64,000 nt of DNA, from NCBI GenBank assembly GCA_003671025.1, contig QWPW01000001.1, forward strand, positions 204,461 through 268,460, written 5' to 3'. Source of the stretch: Planctomycetota bacterium. GTDB taxonomy: Bacteria > Planctomycetota > Phycisphaerae > Phycisphaerales > SM1A02. The notes under the pieces were generated by a model. It was not told the DNA's origin and ran no database searches. It was given only the letters and a program-made list of their open reading frames with translations. Below, piece by piece: positions 8,910 through 17,762 of this stretch; position 1 is the stretch's first letter, and every line of letters starts with the position of its first letter. The translations under genes were made by a program, and so were the position numbers.

Positions 8910-9530
8910 ATGATCATGCACCAGTTCGGCCGTATCGCATTCGCACCGCTCTTGACAGTCACCATGCTTGGGGCGGCGTTGCTCATGAGCTCCTGCGCCA
9001 GCGACGGCGAGTCCAACGATGATCCGTACAACCAGAATCGCTTCGAGGCCATGAGCGAGAAACCAGTGATTGTCCGCGCGCTAGACGCTGATTTTTCAAT
9101 CTACTCGTTGGTGCTGGTGCTCGAGCCCATCATGGATGCAGACGCGTCGCAGAGCTCCGATGTTTCTATCGAGCAACAAACGAAGTTGCGCGAAACACTC
9201 GCCGCTGATTTGCGCACGAGCTTCGGCGACAAGTTTGGACTCGCGGCTGCAGTAGGTGCAAACGTGTTGATTGTGGAGAGCGAGATTGTGCGCGCGGTTC
9301 CCAATCAGCCTGCGCTCAATATTGCGCCGCAAACACAATTCGGACACCGCGGATACGGATACGCCGCGATTCGCATCACCCTCAAAGATGGTGCGACCAA
9401 CAAGGTGCTCTCCACGTTCACCCAGACGCAAGCAACCAAGCGCTTCGGCTTAGACAAACTCAGTGACTGGGGAAGCGTCGAGTCGAGCTTCAAAGCGTGG
9501 GCCAAGTCCGCGGTGTCGCTCACGAAGTAA
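8910..9530 (+). CDS. DUF3313-like lipoprotein
   Basis: A lipoprotein signal (residues 1-25, ending MLGAALLMSSC) is followed by about 180 residues. The order of elements matches DUF3313-type proteins: a helix with LRETLAADLRTSF, a strand ANVLIVESEIVRAVPNQPAL, then GYAAIRITLKDGATNKVL and a final helix with SFKAWAKS. These are usually small periplasmic outer-membrane lipoproteins of unknown role. The ATG at 8910 is preceded by AAGGAAAA at good spacing, which decides the start against an upstream ATG at 8835. Confidence 0.75.
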   Translation: MIMHQFGRIAFAPLLTVTMLGAALLMSSCASDGESNDDPYNQNRFEAMSEKPVIVRALDADFSIYSLVLVLEPIMDADASQSSDVSIEQQTKLRETLAADLRTSFGDKFGLAAAVGANVLIVESEIVRAVPNQPALNIAPQTQFGHRGYGYAAIRITLKDGATNKVLSTFTQTQATKRFGLDKLSDWGSVESSFKAWAKSAVSLTK

Positions 9531-9626
9531 CGCGTTGGGTGGCGATATGCATGAAGATTTGCGCGACGCGTCTGCGCCAGTGCACGGCCGCGCGAAAGTT
9601 TTCGATCCGAAGCGAGACTCCAGTTC

Positions 9627-11099
9627 ATGCATGAAACCCCGCACAAGGACGTCGAATCGCTGGACGATGAAGCCGGCGACGGCTCGACCTCGGCCGCGCG
9701 CATCGGCTTGTTCGTCGGACCATTGCTCGCCGCAGCGGCGGTGTTGATCACGCATCCGACAGTTGGCGCGATGGGTGGATTCTCTGCCGACGCATCGTGG
9801 GTGCTCGGGATGCTTGCGCTGATGGCTTCGTGGTGGGTGACTCTTGCAGTCGAGCCCGCGATCACTGGGCTGATTCCGATTGTCGCGTTGGCCGCACTCA
9901 AGATCGGCACGCCCAGCGAAATCGCGTCGTCGTATGCCAGCGATGTCATCTTCTTGTTTGGCGGCGGCGCGCTGTTAGGACTCGCGCTTGAGCGAACGCA
10001 AGTCTCCAAGAAATTCGCCGCACTCTTGATCAACCTCGCGGGCACCTCACCGTTGCGCGTGCTCGCCGCGTTGATGATCGCGTCGGCATTGTTGAGCGCG
10101 TTCGTTTCCAATCTCGCCACCGCCGCAACCATGATGCCGCTCGCGCTCGCGCTAGGAATGCAAGCGCGCACCTCGGCACAGACGCCGACCCAACGCGCCG
10201 CGGCGACGCGCTTCCTCACTTCGCTGCTACTTGGCGTCGCATTCGCATCGAGCATCGGCGGCGCACTCACGATCATCGGCAGCCCGCCCAATCCCATCGC
10301 CGTGGAGTGGTTGAGGAAGAACGGCGTGGAGATGACCTTCCTTGGTTGGCTGCGCTTCAGCGTGCCGACGACGCTGGTCTTCTTGCCCATCGCCATCGTC
10401 GTGCTCGGAGTGTGGCAATTTCCCGCGCGCGAACTCACGATTGTGCGGCTCGCGCGCGACGCGCATCCGCTCAATCGTGACGGAGTCGCAGCGCTGATCG
10501 TGTTTGGTTGCGCAGTCCTCGCCTGGGTCACGCGGCCGATGTACAGCGGCGTGTTTCCCGGAATCGAAGATGGAACCATCGCGGTGGCCGCAGCAACGAT
10601 TCTGTTTTTTATTCCCAGCGCATCGCGTCGCGGGGCAGCGATCCTCGAGCCGAGCGCGTTCGCACAGGTTCCATGGCGCGTGTTAGTTCTCTTCGGCGGC
10701 GGGCTCTCGCTCGCCGCAGCGATGCAACGCACAGGACTCTCCGCGGCGTTGGGCGAGATGATCGCAAGCGCAGGCACGCTTCCCTCGATCGCGCTGCTGT
10801 TGATCATGGTCACCACGATGGTGTTCGCCAGCGAAGTCGCTTCAAACACCACGCTCGCGGCGATGGCCGTCCCCATCGTCGGCGCGCTCGCGCCAGGACT
10901 TGGCGTTGCACCCGAAACGCTGGTCATCCCCGCAGTCTTCGCCGCGAGTTGGGCCTTCGCGCTTCCCGTGGGAACGCCACCCAACGCATTGATTTACGCG
11001 AGCGGTCACGTCAGAGCGAAGGACATGATGCGCACGGGGTTGATTCTCGACGTGTTCGCGATTGCAGTCATCGTGGTGATGGCGAAACTGCTGCTTTGA
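9627..11099 (+). CDS. DASS/SLC13 family anion:sodium symporter-type permease
   Basis: A membrane protein of 490 residues with about 11-12 hydrophobic segments. It contains the two re-entrant substrate/sodium motifs of the divalent anion:sodium symporter family. The first is SNLATAATMMPL (the usual SNT is SNL here), followed by the paired IIGSPPNPIA. The second is VASNTTLAAMAVPIV, followed by GTPPNALIYASG. Relatives move sulfate, phosphate or dicarboxylates; the substrate cannot be assigned. It is followed by an unrelated gene on the other strand. Confidence 0.88.
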   Translation: MHETPHKDVESLDDEAGDGSTSAARIGLFVGPLLAAAAVLITHPTVGAMGGFSADASWVLGMLALMASWWVTLAVEPAITGLIPIVALAALKIGTPSEIASSYASDVIFLFGGGALLGLALERTQVSKKFAALLINLAGTSPLRVLAALMIASALLSAFVSNLATAATMMPLALALGMQARTSAQTPTQRAAATRFLTSLLLGVAFASSIGGALTIIGSPPNPIAVEWLRKNGVEMTFLGWLRFSVPTTLVFLPIAIVVLGVWQFPARELTIVRLARDAHPLNRDGVAALIVFGCAVLAWVTRPMYSGVFPGIEDGTIAVAAATILFFIPSASRRGAAILEPSAFAQVPWRVLVLFGGGLSLAAAMQRTGLSAALGEMIASAGTLPSIALLLIMVTTMVFASEVASNTTLAAMAVPIVGALAPGLGVAPETLVIPAVFAASWAFALPVGTPPNALIYASGHVRAKDMMRTGLILDVFAIAVIVVMAKLLL

Positions 11100-11161
11100 C
11101 GGCCTGGGGCACAGGGACGTGCGCCTTCGGCTGAGTTGCCCTCAAGGCGAATCCAGGGCGC

Positions 11162-11494
11162 TCAGACGCGTTCGGCCTGCGCGGCGAGTTCGGCGGTTTC
11201 TTCGAGCATCTTGATGAGGTCGGCGGTCACCGCGATCGCGGCCTCGAGGCTGCTGGTTCCGCGCACTTGGCGGATCGGGTCGAGGCGCCGATCTTGAGCC
11301 AATTTATCCTCGATAACGCGACGATTGGCTTCGAGTTCGACCAATACCGCTCGGGCTTCCGTGAGCGCGGCGAGGGCGTTGAGCCCCATCGTGGCGGTCG
11401 GCGCATGCGCCCGTTTGCTCGGCGCCGTGGCGAGGCTGAGCGAGCCGGCATCGGCGAGGTTCGTGCGGTCAGATTGTCGAACGGGGAACTCCAT
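11162..11494 (-). CDS. Hypothetical helical protein
   Basis: A 110-residue soluble protein, mostly helical, with two heptad-like stretches ([22 protein letters not shown] and [19 protein letters not shown]) separated by a basic [12 protein letters not shown] turn. I recognise no family. The reading is supported by codon use like its neighbours and an ATG start. It may be a small coiled-coil hairpin. It is convergent with the DASS transporter. Confidence 0.5.
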   Translation of the reverse strand: MEFPVRQSDRTNLADAGSLSLATAPSKRAHAPTATMGLNALAALTEARAVLVELEANRRVIEDKLAQDRRLDPIRQVRGTSSLEAAIAVTADLIKMLEETAELAAQAERV

Positions 11495-11792
11495 CAGAAC
11501 GCGCGATGATTACAAAGAACCGTGGTCAAGGCAAGTCGGATCTTTACAAGCGATGGGGCTGAGAACTCGGGACGCGGACTGGGCGGTCTAAAGAGCGAAC
11601 CACGGCCGCGAATCGTCGACCGACGACCCGTCTCTTGTTGCAAGAGTTCCTCGATGCGATTCCTACGGGACGTTGCTTGGCGCGGGGTCGCGCGGGATAA
11701 CTCGACGAGAAACGGCGCGAAGTCCGCAATGCGCGGAGACTTGGGGCACGGCTTCGATGAGCTGCGCCGAGCGCGCGATCAACGCACGCACA
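11495..11792. other. 298-base spacer
   Basis: No coding frame here reads as a protein on either strand. A weak inverted pair, CCGTGGT (11521-11527) and ACCACGG (11600-11606), spans it, but the arms are too short and far apart to claim an RNA. It should contain the promoter of the 110-residue gene. Confidence 0.45.
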
Positions 11793-12179
11793 TCACAGCA
11801 CTTCGGATTCGATCGATGCAACTTCGCCGGCAATCTTCTTCGCGGCGTAGCGGCGAATCCAGTTCTCGAAGCTCTTGCCGCTGGCAGCATCTTTTCCGGT
11901 GAACGCGAGCGTGCGAATGTCGGCGAGGAGCACGGTCGTGCGCGTGTTCGAATCGGGCGGAAGAACGCGAATGCATTCGTTCGCGCCGTCGAGCTGCGCA
12001 TCGAATGCGTAGCCGAGGATCGCCACACCCGCGCGCGTGTGAATGGTGACGTCGCCGCGAAAGTCAACGGCTCGTCGCACGGCCTCGCGTAGCAACGCGC
12101 GATCGGTTCCATCCACCACCGATGGTGTCACATCACTGTGGTTGTTGCTGTCGTTCGTCGCCGTGGATTCACTGCTCAT
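11793..12179 (-). CDS. Conserved hypothetical protein
   Basis: 128 residues. After a Ser/Asn/Thr-rich leader of about 25 residues comes a compact domain. It has a helix (ALLREAVRRAVDFRGDVTI), beta strands (TRAGVAILGYAFDA, ECIRVLPPDSNTRTTVLLADI), and a final basic helix with GKSFENWIRRYAAKK. The pattern recalls small SH3/Sm-like beta barrels that respond to a modification or RNA, but no family name is certain. It lies 12 bases downstream of the 12192-12563 gene on the same strand and is probably co-transcribed with it. Confidence 0.6.
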   Translation of the reverse strand: MSSESTATNDSNNHSDVTPSVVDGTDRALLREAVRRAVDFRGDVTIHTRAGVAILGYAFDAQLDGANECIRVLPPDSNTRTTVLLADIRTLAFTGKDAASGKSFENWIRRYAAKKIAGEVASIESEVL

Positions 12180-12191
12180 CGTCGGTTGTCC

Positions 12192-12563
12192 TCATCGGTC
12201 GTCCTCATCGTCTTCGTCGCGAATCGGTGGATAGGGGATGTCCGACATCGGGTCGTACAACTGCCAACCGTGACTGCGCACCGCGCGGCCGAGTCGTCCG
12301 ATTTCGCCTTCGCAGCCCTGAAAAAGCGGCGCAAAGAGCTCTTCCTCGGTGACATGAATCATGAGTTGCAAGATCGGGTCTTCATTGGGCCGCAGCTCGA
12401 CGCGGATGCCAGGACCAAACAAGACATCGCTGCCGCTGCGGTCTGGTCCCGTGTTCATCGAGGCGAATACGTGGAGCACTTCGGCGCGCGTTCCGAGCGG
12501 TTCCAACGCGCCGACGTCGCGTTTGTGGCGGGGGCGTTGCAGGATGTAGAGGCTCGAAGGCAA
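12192..12563 (-). CDS. Conserved hypothetical protein
   Basis: About 123 residues, acidic at the C-terminus (DEDDEDDR). It has a central segment GIRVELRPNEDPILQLMIHVTEEELFAPLFQ that looks like a compact alpha/beta domain. The only start giving full length is TTG at 12563; a later ATG in ASMNTG would shorten it. Its stop is 12 bases from the next gene, so the two form a small operon of unknown function. Confidence 0.55.
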   Translation of the reverse strand: MPSSLYILQRPRHKRDVGALEPLGTRAEVLHVFASMNTGPDRSGSDVLFGPGIRVELRPNEDPILQLMIHVTEEELFAPLFQGCEGEIGRLGRAVRSHGWQLYDPMSDIPYPPIRDEDDEDDR

Positions 12564-12718
12564 TGGAGTTTCGTCAGAGGTTCGGTGCGAAGTGGAGGGG
12601 GGAGAATATCAGTTGGTTTGGATGCGGTGAAGGTAGGCGGTGACCTTTGCGTGAACGACAGGCTTTGTCTTCATCGACGAATCTTGCAGTGATCAAAAAC
12701 GTGGGCGCGCAACAAGGG

Positions 12719-13111
12719 TTACGCCTTAGTCGTGCCTAACAGTTCAGCTGCGGTGTCAAGCAATCGCGCGAGCGAAAGTGGTTTGACCAGATACGCACGC
12801 GCGCCAAGACCCAACGCGAACTCGCGATGACGCTTGCCCAGATTGGCAGTCATCATGATCACGGGAAACGAGAACTGTTCCTCATGCAGTTTCTCAAGCA
12901 CGAGCAATCCCGAGCTGCGCGGAAGCATCATGTCGAGCACAAGCAGATCGATCTTCGATTCGCGTACGAGGTGCAGCGCGCTCAGCCCATCGCTGGCCAC
13001 AAGCGTGTTCGCTCCCTCGTGACGAAACGCGAGTTCGACCGATTGCAGGATGTCGGGATCATCATCCACAATCGCGATCGATCGATTGGTGAACCGAGGG
13101 GCGCTGCTCAT
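12719..13111 (-). CDS. Stand-alone receiver-domain response regulator
   Basis: A single receiver domain of about 130 residues. It has the acidic pair in IVDDDPD, the phospho-acceptor Asp60 in LLVLDMMLP, the switch Thr in VIMMTAN and the Lys in AYLVKPLS. There is no output domain, so it works by protein contact or as a phosphate relay. The ATG at 13111 overlaps the stop of the upstream acyltransferase gene (ATGA), indicating translational coupling. No histidine kinase is in the window. It may tie acyl transfer to a signal, but that is inference from the overlap only. Confidence 0.88.
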   Translation of the reverse strand: MSSAPRFTNRSIAIVDDDPDILQSVELAFRHEGANTLVASDGLSALHLVRESKIDLLVLDMMLPRSSGLLVLEKLHEEQFSFPVIMMTANLGKRHREFALGLGARAYLVKPLSLARLLDTAAELLGTTKA

Positions 13112-14214
13112 CGCGCATCCTTCGACGATGAATCCATTGCGACGGCGGGCAAGCGATAGCGCTCTTCGATGGCACACGGTGCGCCGTCAAGGACCAGCGC
13201 GTTTGCGTCAACGGATGCAGCGAGCGGTTTGCCCAACTCATTGAGTAACGCGGGGGTCATCCAGGGAATCGTCTCAAGCTTCTTGCTCAACCGTTCCGGC
13301 ATCGGTTGACCTAAGCGCTCATGCTTGGGTCGCGAGTTCCAGCGACGATGCACCCACAGATACTGCTCGGGACTCTCGCGGATCATCCACTCGAGTGCGC
13401 GATTGAAGCGTGCGCCGATGTAGAGAATCGGATCCTCTTGATCGGCCCAATCGCTCGGTTCCACGATATCGGTGACTCGAAGTTCGTAGCGCAGCGCTCC
13501 ACCAATGCGTCGTGCGTAGCCGCAGACAATGGGGATCTGGTAGCGCAGCGCGAGCAACGGGATGGACTTGTACGTCGAGGCCAAACGCGAGAAAAACGGC
13601 ACAAACAGGCCGTCTGCACCAGCGTTTTGATCGGCGATGAACCCGACTTTCCCGCCCGACTCAATCACCGTTTGCAGTTCCTCCATCGCGCCCCATTTGG
13701 TGATGACCTTGAGCCCTGAGTTCTGTCGCACGCCGAGTAACCATTCGTTGATGAAACGATTGTCCAACGGACGCGCGAGCGCAGTCATCTCAAAACCAAC
13801 CAAGGCCAACACGTACCCGAGCATCTCCCAATTGCCGACATGGCCAGTGACGAACAGACATGGCTTGTCGCTCGTGAGGTGCTTCATGGCACGCCCAACA
13901 TTTCCTAAACGCACTCGATCTTGCCAATTTTCGTGACCGATCACGCGCGGCATGGCGAACGCGTCGACCATGAAGAGGCCGAGCATGTGACCGATGCACT
14001 CGTCGACGAGCTCGCCTTGAATCTTGGCATCGAGGGTGGGAAATGCACGCGCGACTCCCGCGCGTGCGCGTTCGCGACGCACGCGCGAATAGCGCGAATA
14101 CATTCGCGCGATCAACCGCGCGGTCTCGAGATTCTGCTCGGGATCAAACGGTGAAAACAACGCGGCGACCGTTCGGGCCGCCGCGTATTGGGTGAGTTCA
14201 GTTGCAATACCCAT
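13108..14214 (-). CDS. LpxL/HtrB-type lysophospholipid (lipid A) acyltransferase
   Basis: 368 residues of the LPS acyltransferase family. The catalytic HxxxxE motif is HVGNWE at residues 125-130, followed by ALARPLDNRFINEWL, a GGKVGFIADQNAGADG segment and FFSRLASTYKSIPLLAL. The C-terminal EQYLWVHRRWNSRP stretch is typical of the family. Such enzymes add the secondary acyl chains to lipid A at the inner face of the inner membrane. With kdsC and the lpt genes in this window it points to an LPS-bearing outer membrane. It is translationally coupled to a receiver protein. Confidence 0.88.
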   Translation of the reverse strand: MGIATELTQYAAARTVAALFSPFDPEQNLETARLIARMYSRYSRVRRERARAGVARAFPTLDAKIQGELVDECIGHMLGLFMVDAFAMPRVIGHENWQDRVRLGNVGRAMKHLTSDKPCLFVTGHVGNWEMLGYVLALVGFEMTALARPLDNRFINEWLLGVRQNSGLKVITKWGAMEELQTVIESGGKVGFIADQNAGADGLFVPFFSRLASTYKSIPLLALRYQIPIVCGYARRIGGALRYELRVTDIVEPSDWADQEDPILYIGARFNRALEWMIRESPEQYLWVHRRWNSRPKHERLGQPMPERLSKKLETIPWMTPALLNELGKPLAASVDANALVLDGAPCAIEERYRLPAVAMDSSSKDAR

Positions 14215-14321
14215 TGATGTTCTGAGCGTTGTCCATCGCCTGCGATGTCAGCAGCGAATCGTTGCATCGATCATCAGACACTGCGCTCCACACATGAACG
14301 GGCCACCAATCACGGCAGTGA

Positions 14322-15680
14322 TCAGCGGTTGACCGTGCCCGTCAGAGCTTCAAAGCGCGCCCAATTGAGCACAGGAATCTGTGCATCAGACGCGGTCTGG
14401 AAGAAGCGATCGTACGACTCGCGCGCGTTGCGCTGATCGGTATACGACAGCGTTTGCGCTTCGGTCGCGTCGGAAGGAAGTGGCGCAGGGAAGGGAGGCT
14501 GCACGCCGAGCACGAGGAAGTCGAGGTCGCCTGTGAGCGTTTCGCTCACGATGACTTCGCCGCCCCATTCGCGGATGCGGCTGGCGATGTAATCAGCCTC
14601 GCCCGTGGTTGGCTTGCCGTCGCTGTTGACATCAAACTTGCCGTGGACGAGGAACTTGAACTTGTAGTCAGGGTTGAATACCGCGTTAGCCGCGACATCG
14701 TCCTTGACGATCGGACGCGCGCCCGCTGCACGCAACACGCGGCACGTCGAAGTGGTGTCGCCAACCTTGGTGACTTGGATGCTCGCCTTGCCCCGTGTGC
14801 CATTGTTGGCGGCGGCGACGATGCCGGCGGCGTCATCGAAGAGTTCGAAAGTCATGCCCGGAACAACTCGTCGGTTGGAGCCGATGTCAATGAACACCGT
14901 GCCCGTCTTGATGTCGATGTCGACGACACGCGCATCAACGAGCGCCGCAGGATTCGCGGCCTTGGTGGAAGTCGAGTCGACCTTGCGCTGCAGCGCGCCG
15001 ATGCGGCTGTCGAGCACGCCGCGCTCGGTGCGCAGGTCGTCGATTTCCGACTGCAATGTGCTGGTTTCGCTGGAGAAACGCGCTTCGATATCGGTGCGCG
15101 ATTGATCGAGCGAAGCCTTCGCGGCATCGAACTCGGATCGGTAACCCTCAGCGGCTTGTTGATAGGAGGCGATGCTGCCAGTGATGGCGGCGATGGCCGA
15201 TTCACGCGCCGCTTCGGCCTCGACCAACTTGGCCTTTAGCGCATCGACTTCCTTAGTGAGGTCGTTCGACTTGGCCTTGAGGCTCGTCGCCTCTTGCGCG
15301 CGAGCGTCGCGATCTTGCTGCAACTTGCGCATCGAGTCCTTGACGGTCGAGTCGGCGGCAACTCCAAGCGCAGTGCGCATGACACCGATGTCAGCGTTGG
15401 CGTCTCCGAGCACGAAGCTCGACACCGCGCCTTGGCGCTCGGTGAGATTCTGGAACAGCGTCTTTCCGTCCGCGCCCAAGAGAAGCTTGGTCTCGGGACG
15501 ATCGCGCTGTTCGCTATCGATGTAGGAGTTGAGGTCGGATTGCGCGCGGTTTGCCGCAACTTCCGCGGACGATTTGCCCGCGTAAAGCACGATCGAAACT
15601 GCGAGGAGCGAAACGCTCAGCACAACGAACACCACGAGAGCAACGAGAATGCCAGTGGTACCACCAGATCGGGACGCCAT
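14322..15680 (-). CDS. Membrane-anchored coiled-coil protein with a BRCT-like C-terminal domain
   Basis: 452 residues. One transmembrane helix (about residues 9-31) precedes a long coiled coil (about 36-235) rich in heptads such as LTKEVDALKAKLVEAEAA. A beta domain with VDIDIKTGTVFIDIGSNRRVV follows. The C-terminal domain (about 330-450) has the outline of a BRCT fold: KFLVHGKFDVNSDGKPTTGE, then REWGGEVIVSETLTGDLDFLVLG. The layout suggests a cell-envelope scaffold. The start is fixed by a strong Shine-Dalgarno AAGGAGAT 8-9 bases upstream. Function unknown. Confidence 0.72.
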   Translation of the reverse strand: MASRSGGTTGILVALVVFVVLSVSLLAVSIVLYAGKSSAEVAANRAQSDLNSYIDSEQRDRPETKLLLGADGKTLFQNLTERQGAVSSFVLGDANADIGVMRTALGVAADSTVKDSMRKLQQDRDARAQEATSLKAKSNDLTKEVDALKAKLVEAEAARESAIAAITGSIASYQQAAEGYRSEFDAAKASLDQSRTDIEARFSSETSTLQSEIDDLRTERGVLDSRIGALQRKVDSTSTKAANPAALVDARVVDIDIKTGTVFIDIGSNRRVVPGMTFELFDDAAGIVAAANNGTRGKASIQVTKVGDTTSTCRVLRAAGARPIVKDDVAANAVFNPDYKFKFLVHGKFDVNSDGKPTTGEADYIASRIREWGGEVIVSETLTGDLDFLVLGVQPPFPAPLPSDATEAQTLSYTDQRNARESYDRFFQTASDAQIPVLNWARFEALTGTVNR

Positions 15681-15977
15681 CTTTGAGATCTCCTTATAGA
15701 GCCATAGAGGCTCGAGACGCAGAGTATCGGGTCTTTCGTGCGTCTCGTCAATCGCACACTCGGCAACGAAGTTTGGTCCGAGGTCGTGAAGGCGTGAAGT
15801 GCGGGCTTCGCACCTTTGACCCGAGTCGCTTCGTGCACGAACATTGCTTGAGATGAGCCCGTCGACGAACGACGCGCTAGCGCACGAATCTCAACTACGA
15901 CTGCGCATCCGTGTGCGCGAAACCCGCGCGAAATCAAGGCGAACAGCATCGTCGCGTGCGTCGCGATCCATCTTGTG
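15681..15977. other. 297-base spacer between the GspE and coiled-coil genes
   Basis: No protein-coding frame is credible. An 8-base inverted repeat, CGAGACGC at 15713-15720 and GCGTCTCG at 15740-15747, sits upstream of the Shine-Dalgarno of the coiled-coil gene and could be an operator or a 5'-leader hairpin. It has no T-tract on either side, so I do not call it a terminator. Confidence 0.5.
15687..15695 (-). promoter_or_regulatory. Strong Shine-Dalgarno of the coiled-coil/BRCT gene
   Basis: On the minus strand AAGGAGATC lies immediately upstream of ATG at 15680 with canonical spacing. It is one of the few textbook Shine-Dalgarno sites in the window and fixes the start. Confidence 0.85.
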
Positions 15978-17666
15978 TCAGTAGATCTTGACCGACGAGA
16001 GTGCTTCGCCCGCCGTGGTCATGCGCGCTGCGACCAACGTCGCCGCGCTGTCGCGCAAACTTGTGAAATTTCCGGCCGCGCGCGCGGCTTCGCAGATGCG
16101 CGATGAGCTCGAACGGCGCATGACTTCGTTGCGCACGTCCTCGTCAAACAGGAGGAGCTCGTAGCAGCCGATTCGCCCGCGATAGCCAGAATTACGGCAT
16201 TCGCGGCATCCCACCGCGTGCGCGACGAGTCCATCGCTGCCGCCAGTGAAGCCCGCTTGGACTTCCTCGGGAAGCGGTTCGCGCAGCGTGGCGCACGCGC
16301 GGCAGACGCGACGGAGCAGACGCTGCGCGAGCACACCTTCGACCGTACTCGCGACGAGAAACGGTTCGATGCCCATGTCCAGCAATCGCGTGGCGGCGCC
16401 CGCAGCGTCGTTGGTGTGCAACGTCGAGAGCACCAAATGTCCCGTGAGCGAAGCCTGCACCGCAGCGTTGGCGGTTTCACCGTCGCGAATTTCGCCAATC
16501 ATGATGATGTCGGGATCGTGGCGCAAAATCGCGCGCAATCCCGCGGCAAAATCGAGACCGACCTGATGATTCACTTGAATCTGATTCACGCCGGGCACGT
16601 TGTATTCGACGGGATCTTCCACAGTGATCGCTTTGACATCGCCGTTGACGATTTGTTTGAGCGATGCATAGAGCGTGGTGGATTTACCGCTTCCGGTTGG
16701 ACCAGTGACGAGCACGATGCCGTGGGGACGCGCGACCAGTGCACTCCAATCCTTGAGCAATCCCGGGGGAAATCCCAATTCGTCGAGACCCACCATCACC
16801 GCGTCTTTGGCCAAAATGCGCAGCACCACGCCTTCGCCGTAGAGCATGGGAATCACTGACAAGCGCAGGTCGTACTCCTGCAATTTTTGTCCGTTGGGTC
16901 GATGACGCAATGTAATACGACCATCTTGCGGGCGACGCTTTTCGGCGATGTTGAGGTTCGCCATGATCTTGAGGCGACTGGTGATCGCGTGGCGAAAACG
17001 ATGAATCGCCGCAGGAACGCCCGCGTTGGACATCACACCATCGATGCGATAGCGCACGTGGAGTTCATGTTCGTAAGGCTCGATGTGAATGTCGGTCGCG
17101 CGTTCGCGAATCGCTTCGAACAACAAATCGTTGACCAAGCGCACCACACTGGCTTCGCTCGCGTCATCGACTTCGGCGCCCTCGGCGCGCGAGTCCTGCG
17201 CAGTGCCGTGTTCGTCGGCGGCTTCGAGTGCTTCGAGCACATCACCAGCAACGCCGTAGCGCGCGCGAATCTGTGCGCCGATGTCGTGATCTTCGGCAAT
17301 CAGCAATTCGATGGGCATTCCCGCAGCAACACGCAGTTGGTCAAACGAATCAAGACGCAACGGATCACTGGTGGCAACCAAGAGTCGATCGTTCTCGATG
17401 CGCAGCGGAAGCATGCGGAGGCGAAACACCAATCGCGGTGGAACCAGTCGCACCGCAGCCTCATCGATTTCAGTTTCATCGAGTCGCACAAAGGGCAGCG
17501 CCAATTCATCGGCGAGCGCGCGCAACACTTGTTCGTTACTCGCGATTCCCAGTCGCGCGAGCGTTTGCTCGAGGCGTTCACCCGCGCGCAGTTGCTCGAT
17601 GCGCGCAGTTTCCAATTGCGAATCGGAGAGAAGCCCTTGAGTAACGAGGATCGCGCCCAGTGCCAT
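15978..17666 (-). CDS. gspE: GspE/PilB-type secretion or pilus ATPase
   Basis: 562 residues with the standard layout. An N-terminal MshEN-like domain (about 1-145) is followed by a spacer and the ATPase core, with Walker A TGPTGSGKST at 321-330, an Asp box IMIGEIRDGETA, and a His box STLHTND. The zinc-binding CRAC...CREC cysteines come near residues 460-490, and a C-terminal GRIGCYELL. It powers assembly of the pseudopilus or pilus at the inner membrane. The pseudopilin genes at 55-58.7 kb are likely partners; no gspD, gspF or prepilin peptidase is in this window. Confidence 0.93.
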   Translation of the reverse strand: MALGAILVTQGLLSDSQLETARIEQLRAGERLEQTLARLGIASNEQVLRALADELALPFVRLDETEIDEAAVRLVPPRLVFRLRMLPLRIENDRLLVATSDPLRLDSFDQLRVAAGMPIELLIAEDHDIGAQIRARYGVAGDVLEALEAADEHGTAQDSRAEGAEVDDASEASVVRLVNDLLFEAIRERATDIHIEPYEHELHVRYRIDGVMSNAGVPAAIHRFRHAITSRLKIMANLNIAEKRRPQDGRITLRHRPNGQKLQEYDLRLSVIPMLYGEGVVLRILAKDAVMVGLDELGFPPGLLKDWSALVARPHGIVLVTGPTGSGKSTTLYASLKQIVNGDVKAITVEDPVEYNVPGVNQIQVNHQVGLDFAAGLRAILRHDPDIIMIGEIRDGETANAAVQASLTGHLVLSTLHTNDAAGAATRLLDMGIEPFLVASTVEGVLAQRLLRRVCRACATLREPLPEEVQAGFTGGSDGLVAHAVGCRECRNSGYRGRIGCYELLLFDEDVRNEVMRRSSSSRICEAARAAGNFTSLRDSAATLVAARMTTAGEALSSVKIY

Positions 17667-17762
17667 GACTCTCTAGCGTATCGATGCATGCTCGCGCATC
17701 CAAGTCGCTCGTGGAATATGTTTGTGAGGCGTGTCTCACGATGAGTTGACGCGGTCGCGTAA

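Noticed and set aside
11105-11121. GGGCACAGGGACGTGCG as another copy of the GGGACAGGCAC family
   Set aside because: The order of bases differs and identity with the 16-mer is poor; only a vague resemblance.
11521-11606. CCGTGGT and ACCACGG pair in a spacer, as the ends of a structured RNA
   Set aside because: Only seven pairs, 72 bases apart, with no conserved RNA motif.
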